Assembly: GCF_963855985.1 (NCBI RefSeq)
Contig: NC_087105.1
Span: 5,582,501 to 5,646,500 of the forward strand
Direction: 5' to 3'
DNA from: Ostrinia nubilalis
Lineage: Eukaryota; Arthropoda; Insecta; Lepidoptera; Crambidae
DNA: 64,000 nt
Shown here piece after piece: positions 47,041 to 58,600 of this stretch; positions within the stretch are counted from its first letter, which is position 1; the number at the start of each line of letters is the position of its first letter. The notes below the pieces were generated by a model. That model searched no databases. It worked only from the letters and a program-made list of their open reading frames with translations, and was not told where the DNA came from. The translations under genes and the position numbers were made by a program.

Positions 47041-47471
47041 AGTATTTTCGTCGGTCCAGAAATTAAAAAAATAATGGCCAGTGAAGAATTCCCAGAGTTA
47101 CTGAACGCCCACGAAAAACAATCGTGGCTCAGTTTTAAAGCAGTAATCCATGGATTTCTTGGCAATAAAAAAGCTGCAAACTATGTATAAAGATCTAATT
47201 TCTAATATGCTTAATAAGTATTTTCAAACTCATGGGTTGCAGAATGTCCCTTAAAGTAAATATGCTAGATGCTCACTTAGAAGAGTTTAAAGATAACTTA
47301 GGGGCATATTCAGAAGAGCAAGGAGAACGGTTTCATCAAGATGTGATGAATTTTGAAGAACGTTATCAAGGACAATATAATGAAAACATGATGGGTGACT
47401 ACATATTTTGGAGTCTAATACGTGAAAGTTCCTACGTACACAGAAGAAAAACAAAAAATCTTCATTTTTAA
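47041..47471 (+). pseudogene. Broken copy of a recurrent arthropod repeat-encoded protein
   Basis: Frame pieces read GPEIKKIMASEEFPELLN, then SFKAVIHGFLGNKKAANYV, then after a shift near 47188 DLISNMLNKYF, then after a further shift near 47232 GCRMSLKVNMLDAHLEEF, LGAYSEEQGERFHQDVMNFE and RYQGQYNENMMGDYIFWSL, ending at TAA 47469-47471. I recall this domain in many uncharacterised insect proteins present in high copy; it is presumably mobile-element derived, but I cannot name the element. At least two frameshifts make it inactive. Confidence 0.6.
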
Positions 47472-47861
47472 AGCTTCTTTCTGTTTCATTTTAAGTATTT
47501 TGACGTTTATCTTTATTGTTCTTTGTAATTAAAAGTGATTAACACATAAATTAAAGTTCTATCTCTTGCTTTCGCATTTGAATGAATTAAAATTATTAGA
47601 TTTTCTTAAAATTTGAAATTTCGTTCTAGTTGCTACAAAAGCAAACTTTATTAGATAAAAGTATTTTTTCCTAGTTTAGTTAGACGAAATTAATCAAAAT
47701 CAGCACTACAGAACTCGGACTCAAAAATCGTGTTTACTTGTGTAATAAATTATGTTGTTCCATTTCACAAAGCTTTGCATGTGGTTAATTATATACATTA
47801 ATCAGTACACGCATCAATTTTGTTCAGTCTTTTTGTTTATTAATAGATAAAAATATCATAC

Positions 47862-48000
47862 TAAAATTGCATACATATTTGTTTGTATTGGTCTGGGTGT
47901 TTTCTTTCCATAATTTATGTATAGCGTATGTACGGGGCTCTGTATCGAAAATCACTATGAGCAATAAGCATCACACACGGTTACCTGGAGTGCATTACCA
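47862..48000 (+). repeat. SINE body fragment
   Basis: CATATTTGTTTGTATTGG followed by TCTGGGTGTTTTCTTTCCAT matches the body of the SINE at 53868-54130; the tRNA-like head is missing. Confidence 0.6.
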
Positions 48001-48013
48001 GTCCAATCTTAAA

Positions 48014-48660
48014 TCCGTTGATATAATAATATGCTGCATCTGCCATGTTTTTGGCTAAAAGATTCTTCTATCTTGCAGTTTAGACTTTTTAAATTACAGA
48101 CCTCAGACAGTATTTTTGGAAAACTTTTACGCATGGTGAAGGAAGGGACGCTCTAGAGACTCAAGTCTAGAAGGAGTCACATGAACTCCAAGTTTTAAAT
48201 CCGTTGACATCTGCTGCATCTGCCATGTTTTTGGCTATAAGATTCTTCTATCTTACGGCTTAGACCTTTAGCTACAGGCCTTAGACAATATTTTTGTGAA
48301 AATTCTTACGCATGGTGGAGGAAGGGACGCTCCTAGACACTCAAGTCTACAAGGAGTCACATCAACTCCAGTTTTAAATCCGTTGACATCTGCTGCATCT
48401 GCCATCTTTTTGGTTAGAAGATTCTTCCATCTTGCAGCTTAGACCTTTAGCTACAGACCTTAGACAGTATTTTTGTGAAAATTCTTACGCATGGTGGAGG
48501 AAGGGACGCTCTAGACACTCAAGTCTACAAGGAGTCATATGAACTCCAGTTTTAAATCCGTTGACATCTGCTGCATCTGCCATCTTTTTGGCTAGAAGAT
48601 TCTTCTATCTTACAGCTTAGACCTTTAGCTACAGACCTTAGACAGTATTTTTTATTATTT
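48014..48660. repeat. Tandem ~179 bp repeat, about 3.6 copies
   Basis: CCGTTGA.. starts recur at 48014, 48201, 48380 and 48558. Units share CTGCTGCATCTGCCAT, GATTCTTCTATCTT and GGAAGGGACGCTC with a few percent divergence; the last unit is cut at about 48655. Confidence 0.85.
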
Positions 48661-48817
48661 ATTTGTGTCAGTGTGCTCTTCTAAAGAGTGTAAGACGATT
48701 GTATGTAGGTACTATTAAAATGTAATTTTAACTCATTGGTTTTGTCTCATATTTGAGGAATGTACTATGTATCATGACCATGAGTAGAGTCTTCGTTTAA
48801 AAGGATGCGAACGATTT

Positions 48818-49447
48818 AAAGGACAATGACCAAAAGTGGTCCAAATGTTCACCAGTAATGAGACCTATATTGGCTTATAGTCCATTAAATAGAGATTTAC
48901 TTTCAGTATGGGACGAAAAAAAAATAAGCTGTCAGTAAAAAGTTATGACTGTTTGAAAAATTGTAGTAGTTTACGCGCTAATCTCAGGAACTAACTGGTC
49001 CGATTTGAAAAATTCTTTTTGTTATGGATAGCCCATATATCAGGGATGGTTTTAGGATAAATAACATCACCCTACAACCAATAGGGGCGGAGCAGTAAAG
49101 ACTAATGTTGTAAAAATGGGAAATATTATTCAAACTATTTTCACGCGTACAAAGTCGTAGGCATAGCTAGTATAATATTTAATAAAATTCATCTATAACC
49201 ACATGCGACATGACATATCATGCGTAGATTAGTCCAAAATATGCAATTAATAGAAGGATATCAAGAACATTTTTCGGATGAAAAGGTAAAAAACAGACTT
49301 TTCATTCAGTCATAACTTTTTACTGACAACATATTTTTGATTGCGGTTTGGTTATAATGAATCAGTATTTAGAGTATTTTACTACATAGGTCTCGTTAGT
49401 GGTGGACATTTGGACCACACTCCATACATTTTTGGTCATTGTCCTTT
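48818..49447 (+). mobile_element. Composite TIR element containing a Helitron-like tail, copy 1
   Basis: It starts AAAGGACAATGACCAAAA and ends with the inverse; the next bases, GGTCCAAATG, also pair at the other end. The interior (about 48955-49180) is a Helitron-like sequence (GGTCCGATTTGAAAAATT, ending GGCATAGCTAGT). A second copy, inverted, lies at 51824-52447 and has the same interior. Confidence 0.75.
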
Positions 49448-50096
49448 CAATAGGTAGACAAAATTGATAATTTTTAATTATCAAAAATTTAAGCTTTCTC
49501 CAGTAACACTGATATTATTATACTGTGACTCATCAAAGTCATCATTGTCAAAAATATTGACAAATCGCGAACTGTCACGGCCAAAAAACTGACACGCGTC
49601 CGTCCTCCGTAAGCGCCACCGCGCGACTGATTGAGATTGTCCAAGCCGTCATGGACGATTTTTTCCACATTTTTTAACATAGTAACTAAATAAGACGCAA
49701 TATAAAAATTTCATCCGTTAAAAGCCCTCAAGTTATTTCTGAACTTTAGTTTAGTATAAGATTTAGAATCTCAAATCGCTTATTTTAAAAATAAAACCAT
49801 AAATAGAAAACGAATAGAGGTAACTTTGGGAATTTATTCTATCGAGTCAACTTCATCAAATCGTGTTTCCATCCGTTAATAGCCCTAGAAAATATCCTCA
49901 ACTATGCCCAATAAAAATCTTAGCCTTTAATTTTACTGTTTAGTACCTCAAAAATGAAAAATGAAAACCTCATTTTCGCCATTTTCTCTGCTACCCGGCC
50001 TTAATATTTTTATGTAAGAATCTAAAGGAAAAAAAAACACGTTTGACGCTAGTACACAAGCAGGGAATTCCCGGGAGGCGCAGTGCGGGTAGCGCG
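49448..50096. other. Spacer left of the hAT element
   Basis: A 63-codon minus-strand frame at 49489-49680 (MLKNVEKIVHDGLDNL start) has no recognised relatives; no donor or partner exon is convincing. Otherwise nothing is seen. Confidence 0.3.
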
Positions 50097-51038
50097 CAGG
50101 GCCGGATCGTGAATTTGTGGGGCCCTGGGCTGAAACTTGGGGGGCCTCTCTTAGTACTCAACTAATAGCCATGCCAAAAAACTGTTTCTATAATGATATA
50201 TTATTCTTATACATATATTTTTATTGTACAAAAAACATAAATATTACTTAAATCTACGCAAGTATTAGTTGTACAAAAGGCGACCTTATTGCTGTGTAGC
50301 AATCTCTTCCAGGTAACCTTTGGGTGAGAGAGAAACCGAAATAGAGATGTACAGTCACGGAATGAAAAGGTTCGTCAGTTTTCAAATTGATTCCTTCAAC
50401 GAATCGCGAGCACATATTACCTTTTGAAATTATGTTACAGAATAATCTCGAGTTAGAGAAAATAATCTTTAACTGTTCTTCAGTAAAGTTCAAAATTATT
50501 CAGATCAAAGGATCAAAGTTGTTTGACGATTTAACTTGTCAAGAAGATTATTATGATTGATAAACTAAAACCTTCTTGTTGGCTCAACCTGCCATTATCT
50601 ATTAATTAAAAAAAACTACATTTTGTAACATTGCACTGATGGGATAGAAAAATAAACAAGCAAAACCTTATTCGTTAGCAAACGTCATATTTATTTAAAT
50701 GTTAGCAGCAATGTTTCTTGCACGGTTATGTTGGCAGGTTTGACTCTTACAGTGCAAGCGAAAACCGACACTAAGGTGACGAACCTTTTCATTCCGCGAC
50801 TGTACATTGTATAAAAGAAAATAAAAAACAACAAAATAATTTTATTTATTTATTATGCATTTATTAGTAAAAGAAATTAAGTATAATTTCTAAATTAACC
50901 TTTCTACATTTTTGTGCTGCAAATTTTTTTATTTGGTCATCGCATTGCAAGTCTTTTGTTAAATCACAATTTATAGACAGAAGTGATAAATGGTTTAGTC
51001 GAGAGTTCGCCATTGTTGTCCTATATTTATTTTCTATA

Positions 51039-52771
51039 CAGTGTGAGTCACGATAAAGTGTACATATGAAATTAGGTGAAACTAGACCTATTTTTATCGA
51101 CAAAAAATAGGTCAAAATTTTTTTAAGATTTTTTTAATTTTTTTATAGATTTTTTTTCATCCAATTACTTGTTGTAAAAAAAATAAGTAATTGGAAGTAA
51201 TAACTTTTAAACTAAGAGGTATATCCTGATAAAATAAAAACAGTAATAATGCTAAATAACAGACGATCCTAAAAAAATGCATAAAATACTCAGAAAATTC
51301 CGACAAATAATAAAAAATAATACTTTTTGAAAAAAATCTGCTCTAAAATTCGTGTTTTTTTGGTTATTTGATAATTTTTTCCAAAAAAATGCCCCTATAA
51401 CAGGTGGTTTTTATTGCTTTGTATTATTCTCTATCATATTACCTTTGTAAAACCGAAAATCGCAAGTCTCTATCCCTATCACAACATTTGCTATGATAGT
51501 TTGAACAAAGGCCTACCACAACATTATTCTCCGCTACAGGTAGGGACAATTTTAATTTTAACTAAAATGCTTATTTTACTTCGAAATCTTTTGTTTTTAT
51601 TTGAAATCTAACTTGTCTGTATCAAAATTACAAATCTAGAGCCATTTTCAGTTTCGTTGTTAACGAAGCGTTGAATGGCGCGCCCGGAGAGGCTTAGTTC
51701 AAACGATCATAGCAAATGTTGTGATAGGGATAGAGACATGCGATTTTTTGTTTTACAAAGGTAATACGATAGAAAATAATACAAAGCAGTAAAAACCACC
51801 TGTTATAGGGGGATTTTTTGCAGAAAGGACAATGACCAAAAATGTATGGAGTGTGGTCCAAATGTCCACCACTAACGAGACCTATGTAGTAAAATAGTCT
51901 ACTAAATACTGATTCATTATAACTAAACCGCAATCAAAAATATGCTGTCAGTAAAAAGTAATGACTGAATGCAAAGTCATGTTTTTTACCTTTTCATCCG
52001 AAAAATGTTCTTGATATCATTCTATCCATTGCACATTTTGGACTAATCTACGCATGTTGAATACGCATAGATGAATTTAATTATATAATAAACTAGCTGT
52101 GCCTACGACTTTGTACGCGTGAAAATAATTGATTGAATAATATTTCCCATTTTTACAACATTTGTCTTTACTGCTCCGCCCCAATTGGTTGTAGGGTGAT
52201 GTTATATAATCTAAAACCATCCTTGATAAATGGGCTATCCATAACAAAAATATTTTTTCAAATCGGACCAGTAGTTCCTGAGATTAGCGTGTGAACTACT
52301 ACAATTTTTCAAACAGTCATAACTTTTTACTGACAGCTTATTTTTATTTCGTCCCATACTAAAAGTTAATCTCTATTCAATGGACTATAAGCCAATATAG
52401 GTCTCATTAGTGGTGGACATTTGGACCACTTTTGGTCATTGTCCTTTATCAAATAACCAAAAAAACACGAATTTTAAAGCAGATTTTTTTCTTCAAAAGT
52501 AACATTTTTTATTATTTGTTGGCATTTTCTGAGTATTTTGTGTATTTTTTAGTATCGTCTGTTATTTAACATTATTATTTTATCAGGATATACCTCTTAG
52601 TTTAAAAGTTATTACGTTTTCTTTACAATAAGTAATTGGCAGAAAAAAAAATCTATAAGAAATTTAAAAAAAATCTCAAAAAATATTTGACCTGTTTTTT
52701 GTCAATAAAAATAGGTCTAGTTTCACCTAATTTCATATGTGCACTTTATCGTGACTTCGTGACTCACACTG
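51039..52771. mobile_element. Foldback element, TA target site, inside the hAT transposase
   Basis: Starts CAGTGTGAGTCACGATAAAG, ends with the inverse (CTTCGTGACTCACACTG), with TA outside both ends (51037-51038, 52772-52773). Arms of roughly 500 bases pair along their length (GAAATTAGGTGAAACTAGAC; CCCCTATAACAGGTGG; CTATCCCTATCACAACATTT). The right arm is interrupted by the composite element at 51824-52447; without it the foldback is about 1.1 kb. The interior carries no frame. Confidence 0.82.
51824..52447 (-). mobile_element. Composite TIR element with Helitron-like tail, copy 2 (inverted)
   Basis: It is the inverse of 48818-49447 over its full length with modest divergence, and sits in the right arm of the foldback element. 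The matching position in the left arm (about 51373) lacks it, so the left arm shows the empty site. Confidence 0.8.
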
Positions 52772-53867
52772 TATAGGACATCTTTGAGAAGGAGCGTTCT
52801 GCTTCACAGCTAGTTATTGGTAAAGTTAAAAAAATCTTTAAAATGGTATAGCAATTAGAGAACACGTCAATTAGTTTATTTTCATACAAAATCATAAAAA
52901 TGTCACTGCAAGAGTTGTAAGACTCTGGCTTAGATTGGAGTATAGTATGATTTTAATTGAATGCACTCATTCACTAAATGGTCGTCTACGTCATCTGGAT
53001 AGTAATAAATAATATGACGTGCACTTTCCAAATCTATGTTTTTGATATTTTTGTCTTGCAAATCCATTAAAAATTAAATTTTTTTGCTACATGTCTCATA
53101 GACTTGGCTCCTTTTATTTAAAAGTCCATAATTAGCTTATCCAACGCAACATTTAACGTGTCCCTTTTAAATCTAACAAAACGAAAAACAGCGTGAAAAC
53201 AACCTTTTACACGTATTTCCCCCCTCAACTACATTCATAAAAGTATGCAATTTTTAATCAATATTTTCTTATGGACGTTGTCACGTAAAAATATCGTCCG
53301 TAAACCGACTTTACAGATATTATTTTTCAAATTATGGCCTACTTTTTAACGGGATCTGGGGGCCCCTTGTAACCCCGGGGCCGCGTCTTTCCGTTCTATA
53401 CATGGCCAGAACGCACCCATAGGAAACTGCTCGTGTATATTTCGGAGTGCCTGTTTGTAAATCTGTGACTCCAAACTATACACGAATTTTGCGTACTGAT
53501 CGTGTATAGTTTGGAGGAGCTTAGTAAAAAAAGTCATCTCCAAACTATACTCGATTAGTTTCTACTACACCACTTACACTTGACTAGAGTGTGTTTAGTT
53601 GATATTGATTTAGTAAAATTCAGTAAAATATGGAACTATATTTAAAATTACATTTATTTGATATTATTACATAAAATATTATTATTTTACTGAATCTATA
53701 ATAAATCTAGATTTTTAAAACTATTGTAAGTGGTTTTTGAAATTAAATTGATTAGGTAGATTTCAAATTAAATAACAATTTAATTAATATGAGAGAGAGT
53801 GAGAGAAGAAAGTTCAATGCGCATTAAATACAATATTATGCGAGACTTTAAATGCTAGGTTTGTATT

Positions 53868-54130
53868 GTCGGCCGTTTGGTGTAGTGGTTCGAAGTGGTA
53901 GCGGGTTCGATTCCCGCACAGTACAAACATTTGTGTGCATGAACATATTTGTTTGTATTGGACTGGGTGTTTTCTATGTATAATAAGTATGGATTTACAA
54001 AAAAAAGTATTTAATTATGTTTATATCCGTTGTCTAGTACCCATAGTACAAGCTTTGCTTAGTTTGGGACTAGAAGCGCAGTGTAAAATGTCTAAGGATA
54101 TTTATTTATTATTTATTTTATTTATTAACT
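53868..54130 (+). repeat. tRNA-derived SINE, near full length
   Basis: The head has an A-box-like GGTGTAGTGGTTCG and a B box GCGGGTTCGATTCCCGC; the body contains CATATTTGTTTGTATTGGAC and GGGTGTTTTCT, and the tail is repeated TTTATTTA. This type is widespread in Lepidoptera. Confidence 0.8.
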
Positions 54131-54309
54131 TTTATCTCAAGAACAAAATCATTTTGACATATTTCCATACCTACAATTGGTGAAATATCAGCCCCAAAAC
54201 AAATATCTTTTCTATGGCAGAATAAGAAACACCAAAAAATCCTTTATCAAAACAATGACACGTGTCGTAAGATGATTCAATGTTTAAAGTAGACACGCAT
54301 ATAAATAAA

Positions 54310-54496
54310 AATGAATTGATGTTCGTTAGTCTGATTAAAACTCGAGAACGGCTGGGCCGATTGAGCTGATTTTGGTTTTAAAATGTTTGTCGTAGTCCAG
54401 GGTAGGTCTAAACGGTGAGCAAATACGCGCGCGATATTGTTTTTCTGTAACAGACAAAATTCCACGCGAGCGAAGCCGCGGGCGGAAAGCTAGTAT
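54310..54496 (+). repeat. Helitron-like repeat, 3' end
   Basis: It ends GCGAAGCCGCGGGCGGAAAG then CTAGTA: a GC-rich hairpin followed by CTAG and a T target, as at Helitron 3' ends. The body has the usual AACGGCTGGGCCGATTG. Confidence 0.6.
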
Positions 54497-54851
54497 GTAA
54501 TAGAAAGAGAGGTCAATAAGTCAAAATGACTAGCATGCAACTAGTCGCGTATAAATTGTAATCACGCACTTATTACAATACATACATGATTAGTCCGTAT
54601 GCGTACTGGCGATGTATATTTTGGAGGAAGATAATTGACCTAAGTCACTACAAAGTATACGCGAGCAGTACGCAGCGTATGCGTACTGGTCGTGTATAGT
54701 TTGGAGGAGCTTAGTAAAAAAAGTCTTATCCAAACTATACTCGATTAGTTTCACACCCTTGCGTTCTGGCTATGTATAGAATGGAAAGACGCCCCGGGGC
54801 CCTGGGCTGCAGCCCAATCAGCCCATAGGTAGATCCGGCCCTGGTAGCGCG

Positions 54852-55691
54852 GGTCCTTTGCCATGGAAATGGAAATCGTTAACCACGCATCCGTCCGAGC
54901 AAATCGCGCGGTTGCCCGCGCTTTTTCAAAGTATAATTTTAACTTTGCGCATTTTTGTAATCTTATGTAAGAACTATCGGGACTCAAGAAAAAATATGAC
55001 ATGGTCGACCCCCCTAAATCGTCTTACGTAATAAATGAATGGACCCCCTTACGGATGTTGCAAAGCTCTTACCCAAAACTGACAAAACTTTATTTTTTAA
55101 TTTTTCTTTTAAAATTGTACGGAACCTCAAAAGACACCACTCAATATTTATCTTATCTGCTTGTAATCTATCATAATCTTTAAACATCCTATCTGATGTT
55201 TTATAGATGTTTAAGTAAATGGTTTATTGTTACGACGTTGTTATGCGAAGAAGCTGTCGCTTTCACGTCTTTTAAATAAATGAGGAAAATATTCTTTGCA
55301 ACAAATTAGGTATTTGAGCACAAATGTTTAGTTAGTTAAGTATCGAGCAAGTAAGTAAGTTATCTTTTATTATATTACGAGTATACTGCGGTCAGCGGAG
55401 GTGTTTATTCTATTATAGACTGTACGCAATATTTCCGGAAAGAGGAAGTTTATTTAGCAAATTAATTTATTATCAACGATATAACTTCAGGAAAATAATT
55501 TACAGCCGTCAGTAATAGCTTAATTATTTTTTCGCACATTTTGACTTTATATGAAACCGTTTTCAGAATCTTTTTCTTGCAGCGAAAAATTTCTTACGGG
55601 ATTTCAAAAAAGGTTTATCAATAATAAACTACATTTTTAGGGTTTTAATGTGTTAATTTTTCTTTCCAGTAAGAACTAGAAAGTGTTCAAT
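54852..55691. promoter_or_regulatory. 5' flank of synthetase B
   Basis: No coding sequence. 54852-54960 is somewhat GC-rich, the rest AT-rich. No clear TATA box. The synthetase B promoter presumably lies here. Confidence 0.3.
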
Positions 55692-58600
55692 ATGGTGTCA
55701 ATAATAAACAACGTTGTGCACGGTGGACCTGCGTTCGATGTTCCTGCCCACTTGTCTTTTGGTCAGTTCGTTTTGGATAAATTACGCGAGTATCAAGACG
55801 CCGATGAAGGCAATAATGTGGCTTTGGTATGTATGTACAGACATTATTTTTTATATCTATGTGTATTTTATTTAGAACCTTCCTATACATTATAAATGTG
55901 GAGCAGTCTTTAAATATTTTTCCTCTGTGTCCATTTGTTTGTCCGAGCTGAGTGGTCCTAACGTTCGTCCGTAACTCAAACAGCCCCTTTTCTTAGTTCC
56001 ATGATTTTTATTCTTAAAACTCGCAGATCTTTGTTAAATCTTAAGGTTCGGCCAAACCAACGCGATCACATGCGATCAGCCGGCGCGGCGGCGTGCGCGT
56101 GCAGCAATGACGATCACAATGCATTTATGTCGCCATCGGCTGATCGCGTTGGTTTGGCCGAACCTTTAAAACTCATTAGTACCCACTTTTTCACCCGATA
56201 GACGATCTTTTGAACACAACTATTGATGTTTATTTCAACACCTCACGTGTTGTGTCTTCACAAAGTAGGTACAAAGTTCATAGATTATGTAAGTACATAT
56301 CTTGAAAGTAGACATACTTAAGACTAAAATAATAATGTTGCATGACTTAGGTATTTTAAGTCGACATTAATATTGTAATACATAAGTATAGAGGAAAAGT
56401 TTGATTGTATGTTTGTATTGAATAGGCTCCGATGCTCCGAAACTGCTGAACAGATTTGGAAAATTCTTTCACCATAACCTTATAAACATAGCCTACAGAA
56501 TAAAGATGAGATGTTAAACACATTCTTGAGTTCTGACAGATCGAAATTAACACGGGCGAAGATGCGGGAAAAAGCTAGTAGAGAAATAGAGATTTCAATA
56601 GTGTTTTGACGCATTTCAGTTTGTTTGTAATAATTGAGAAAACATTTTTATACCGATATTCATAATATTTGCGGTTCAAAAGAATAATTCTACAGAGTGT
56701 TAGGTAAATGGGTATATTATTATGAGCCCACACTAGCCTATGTTAACATGGGCGTATAAATGGTATGGTGAAGTCAGAAATTTGATATCTTCATTTATAT
56801 TTTTTTAATTACAATACAAAATAAATTTTATAAAATCCGATTTGTATGAAAAATAAAATAATTAAAATTAAGATACCTATCAATTTTCTGACTTCACCAT
56901 ACCATTTATATGACCATGTTAACATGGGCTAGTGTCGGCTCATATACCCATTTACCTAACACCCTGTATACATACTTATTAATTTATCTTAATTTTATGG
57001 TAAAAGTTTGATGTCACCAGTCTCTATTTTGGTTGTGGCCATGCACATCGTGCCCGCCCACTTGGTACTTACTTAGGTACTAGTATAGTGTATTAATCCT
57101 TCAAGGTCCGCGAATCTAGACACAATAGATAATCAATTGTTATGACATTAATTAATGCCGTCTGGGTCTCAATCGGTTAAATCCGCGCCTATTGTCATTA
57201 GAACTAAAAAAATTAAACTTGCTTAACAACTTAAATGTTTACAGATCGATGGCGAAACTGATCAGAAAATCACTTACAACCAACTGTTACAAGAAATCGT
57301 GAACTTTGGCGAAGGATTGAAGAAGTTGGGGGTGAAGCGCGGCGATGTGGTCGCCTTGTGTAGCGAAAATAAGATGGAGTACATTTCGGCGGCTCTCGCC
57401 GTCGTCTGCTGTGGAGCCACCATCACGCCACTCAACATTCACTACACGAAAGGTAGTGCTACCTTGCTTGATTTATTTCATTAATTAATTGAAATGACTA
57501 GTACGCTATGGTAATGTTTAATTGAGATTCATCTATTTAGATTAAATACATATTTACACACATAGGTAACTTTTCGTGCAGTATTAACATACACTTAATA
57601 TCTGCATGACTTCATTAATATTGCCGCTCCAGATAATAATATTTTCTTTTTATACTATAAATAAAAATACCTATTGCAAGTTTTACGAGTGAGTTCGCGG
57701 CATCGAGTCCGGCACCGACACCGTGTTGGGCTATACATATTGTCGCCTACATTAATGCCACATTGAATTAATTTTCTTGATTTCAGATGAAATGATACAC
57801 GTATTGAATATATCACGACCGAATATAATGATCAGCTCAGAAGCGGCGATGAAACTGAACTATTCGACGATTAAGGTGTTGCCTTTCATCAAGACAATAA
57901 TTCAGCTGGACGGGGCGCCCGCCGCGGCCGGGGTCGTGCCCTACAGCCGGGTGCTCGTGGCCGCGGACGCGCGCGCGTTCCAGGCGGAGGAGGTGCAGGG
58001 CTGGACCGACACCGCCTACATTCTGTACTCCTCGGGAACCACTGGCCTGCCCAAAGGCGTAATGCTGACGCATCTAAACATTTTATACTCTGCAGCTAAT
58101 TTTGTGTGAGTAAAACGAAAACAATTTCTGATGAAAATTTTCTTTCAGAATAGCATATCCAAATTAATATTTATTTCTTTTCAGAAATACTAAAAATGCA
58201 GTAGAGGATGTAACATTTTTAACTATAGTGCCATGGTACCATGCGTACGGATTGATGTCTACGATAAATTATATAATCACAAAAAGACGGCTGGTGTACT
58301 TTTCGGGATTTAACCCTCATAAATACTTGAATGCTATACAAAAATACAAGGTAAAGTAACATCAACTTTGTATCAGATTATAATTTTTTTTTAGTCCTAC
58401 CTACTTTATATTTATCTTTTACTTATTTATTTTCTTTATTAAGTCACTGCTTTAATGAAAACCATCTCTACTGTTTGTAGATATTTGAAACTATTATGTT
58501 GCATTTTTTACTATAAAATTATCACTCCAAGGGATTTTACAACAAAACTTTTATAACGCTAAAATATGTAGGTATAATGTTAAAAAGACTCGAGTAATTT

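Larger units (their letters stand above)
50864..53250 (-). pseudogene. Decayed hAT transposase, C-terminal region split by a foldback element
   Basis: Minus-strand pieces in order: MDLQDKNIKNIDLESARHII and YYYPDDVDDHLVNECIQL (about 53067-52960), a degraded stretch with stops, PITSCEAERSFSKM (about 52815-52776), then beyond the insertion RTTMANSRLNHLSLLSINCD and LQCDDQIKKFAAQKCRKV (about 51025-50890). The ERSFSxM and LxxLxxLSI pattern is the hAT C-terminal dimerisation domain. The rest of the catalytic region was not recognised. Confidence 0.72.
53383..54792. mobile_element. 1.4 kb inverted-repeat unit nested near the right end of the hAT element
   Basis: GCGTCTTTCCGTTCTATACA at the left and the inverse at the right (TGTATAGAATGGAAAGACGC, one mismatch). 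CCCCGGGGCC flanks both sides, possibly a 9-10 base target duplication as in Mutator-like elements, though the string is itself palindromic. A further block (GCGTACTG.TCGTGTATAG and TTTGGAGGAGCTTAGTAAAA) is present in direct orientation at about 53487 and 54684. Confidence 0.55.
50097..54843. mobile_element. 4.7 kb hAT-type (Tip100/Zaphod-like) element with nested insertions
   Basis: The ends are CAGGGCCGGATC on the left and GATCCGGCCCTG on the right; next inward GGGGCCCTGGGCT also matches. The 8-base target GTAGCGCG is duplicated exactly (50089-50096 and 54844-54851). The core encodes a decayed transposase on the minus strand. Later insertions: a foldback element (51039-52771), which itself contains a composite element (51824-52447), and a further inverted-repeat unit (53383-54792) holding a SINE and a Helitron-like tail. 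Subtracting these leaves about 1.6 kb of the original element. Confidence 0.87.

Noticed and set aside
48014..48660. CRISPR-like array
   Set aside because: Units of 179 bases are repeated in full, without short repeats separated by unique spacers, and the context is a eukaryotic genome.
49489..49680. 63-codon minus-strand gene
   Set aside because: No relatives recognised and no supporting signal; left as unclassified spacer.
53870..53940. tRNA gene
   Set aside because: A and B boxes are present but the acceptor stem does not pair and the sequence continues into a SINE body with a TTTA tail.
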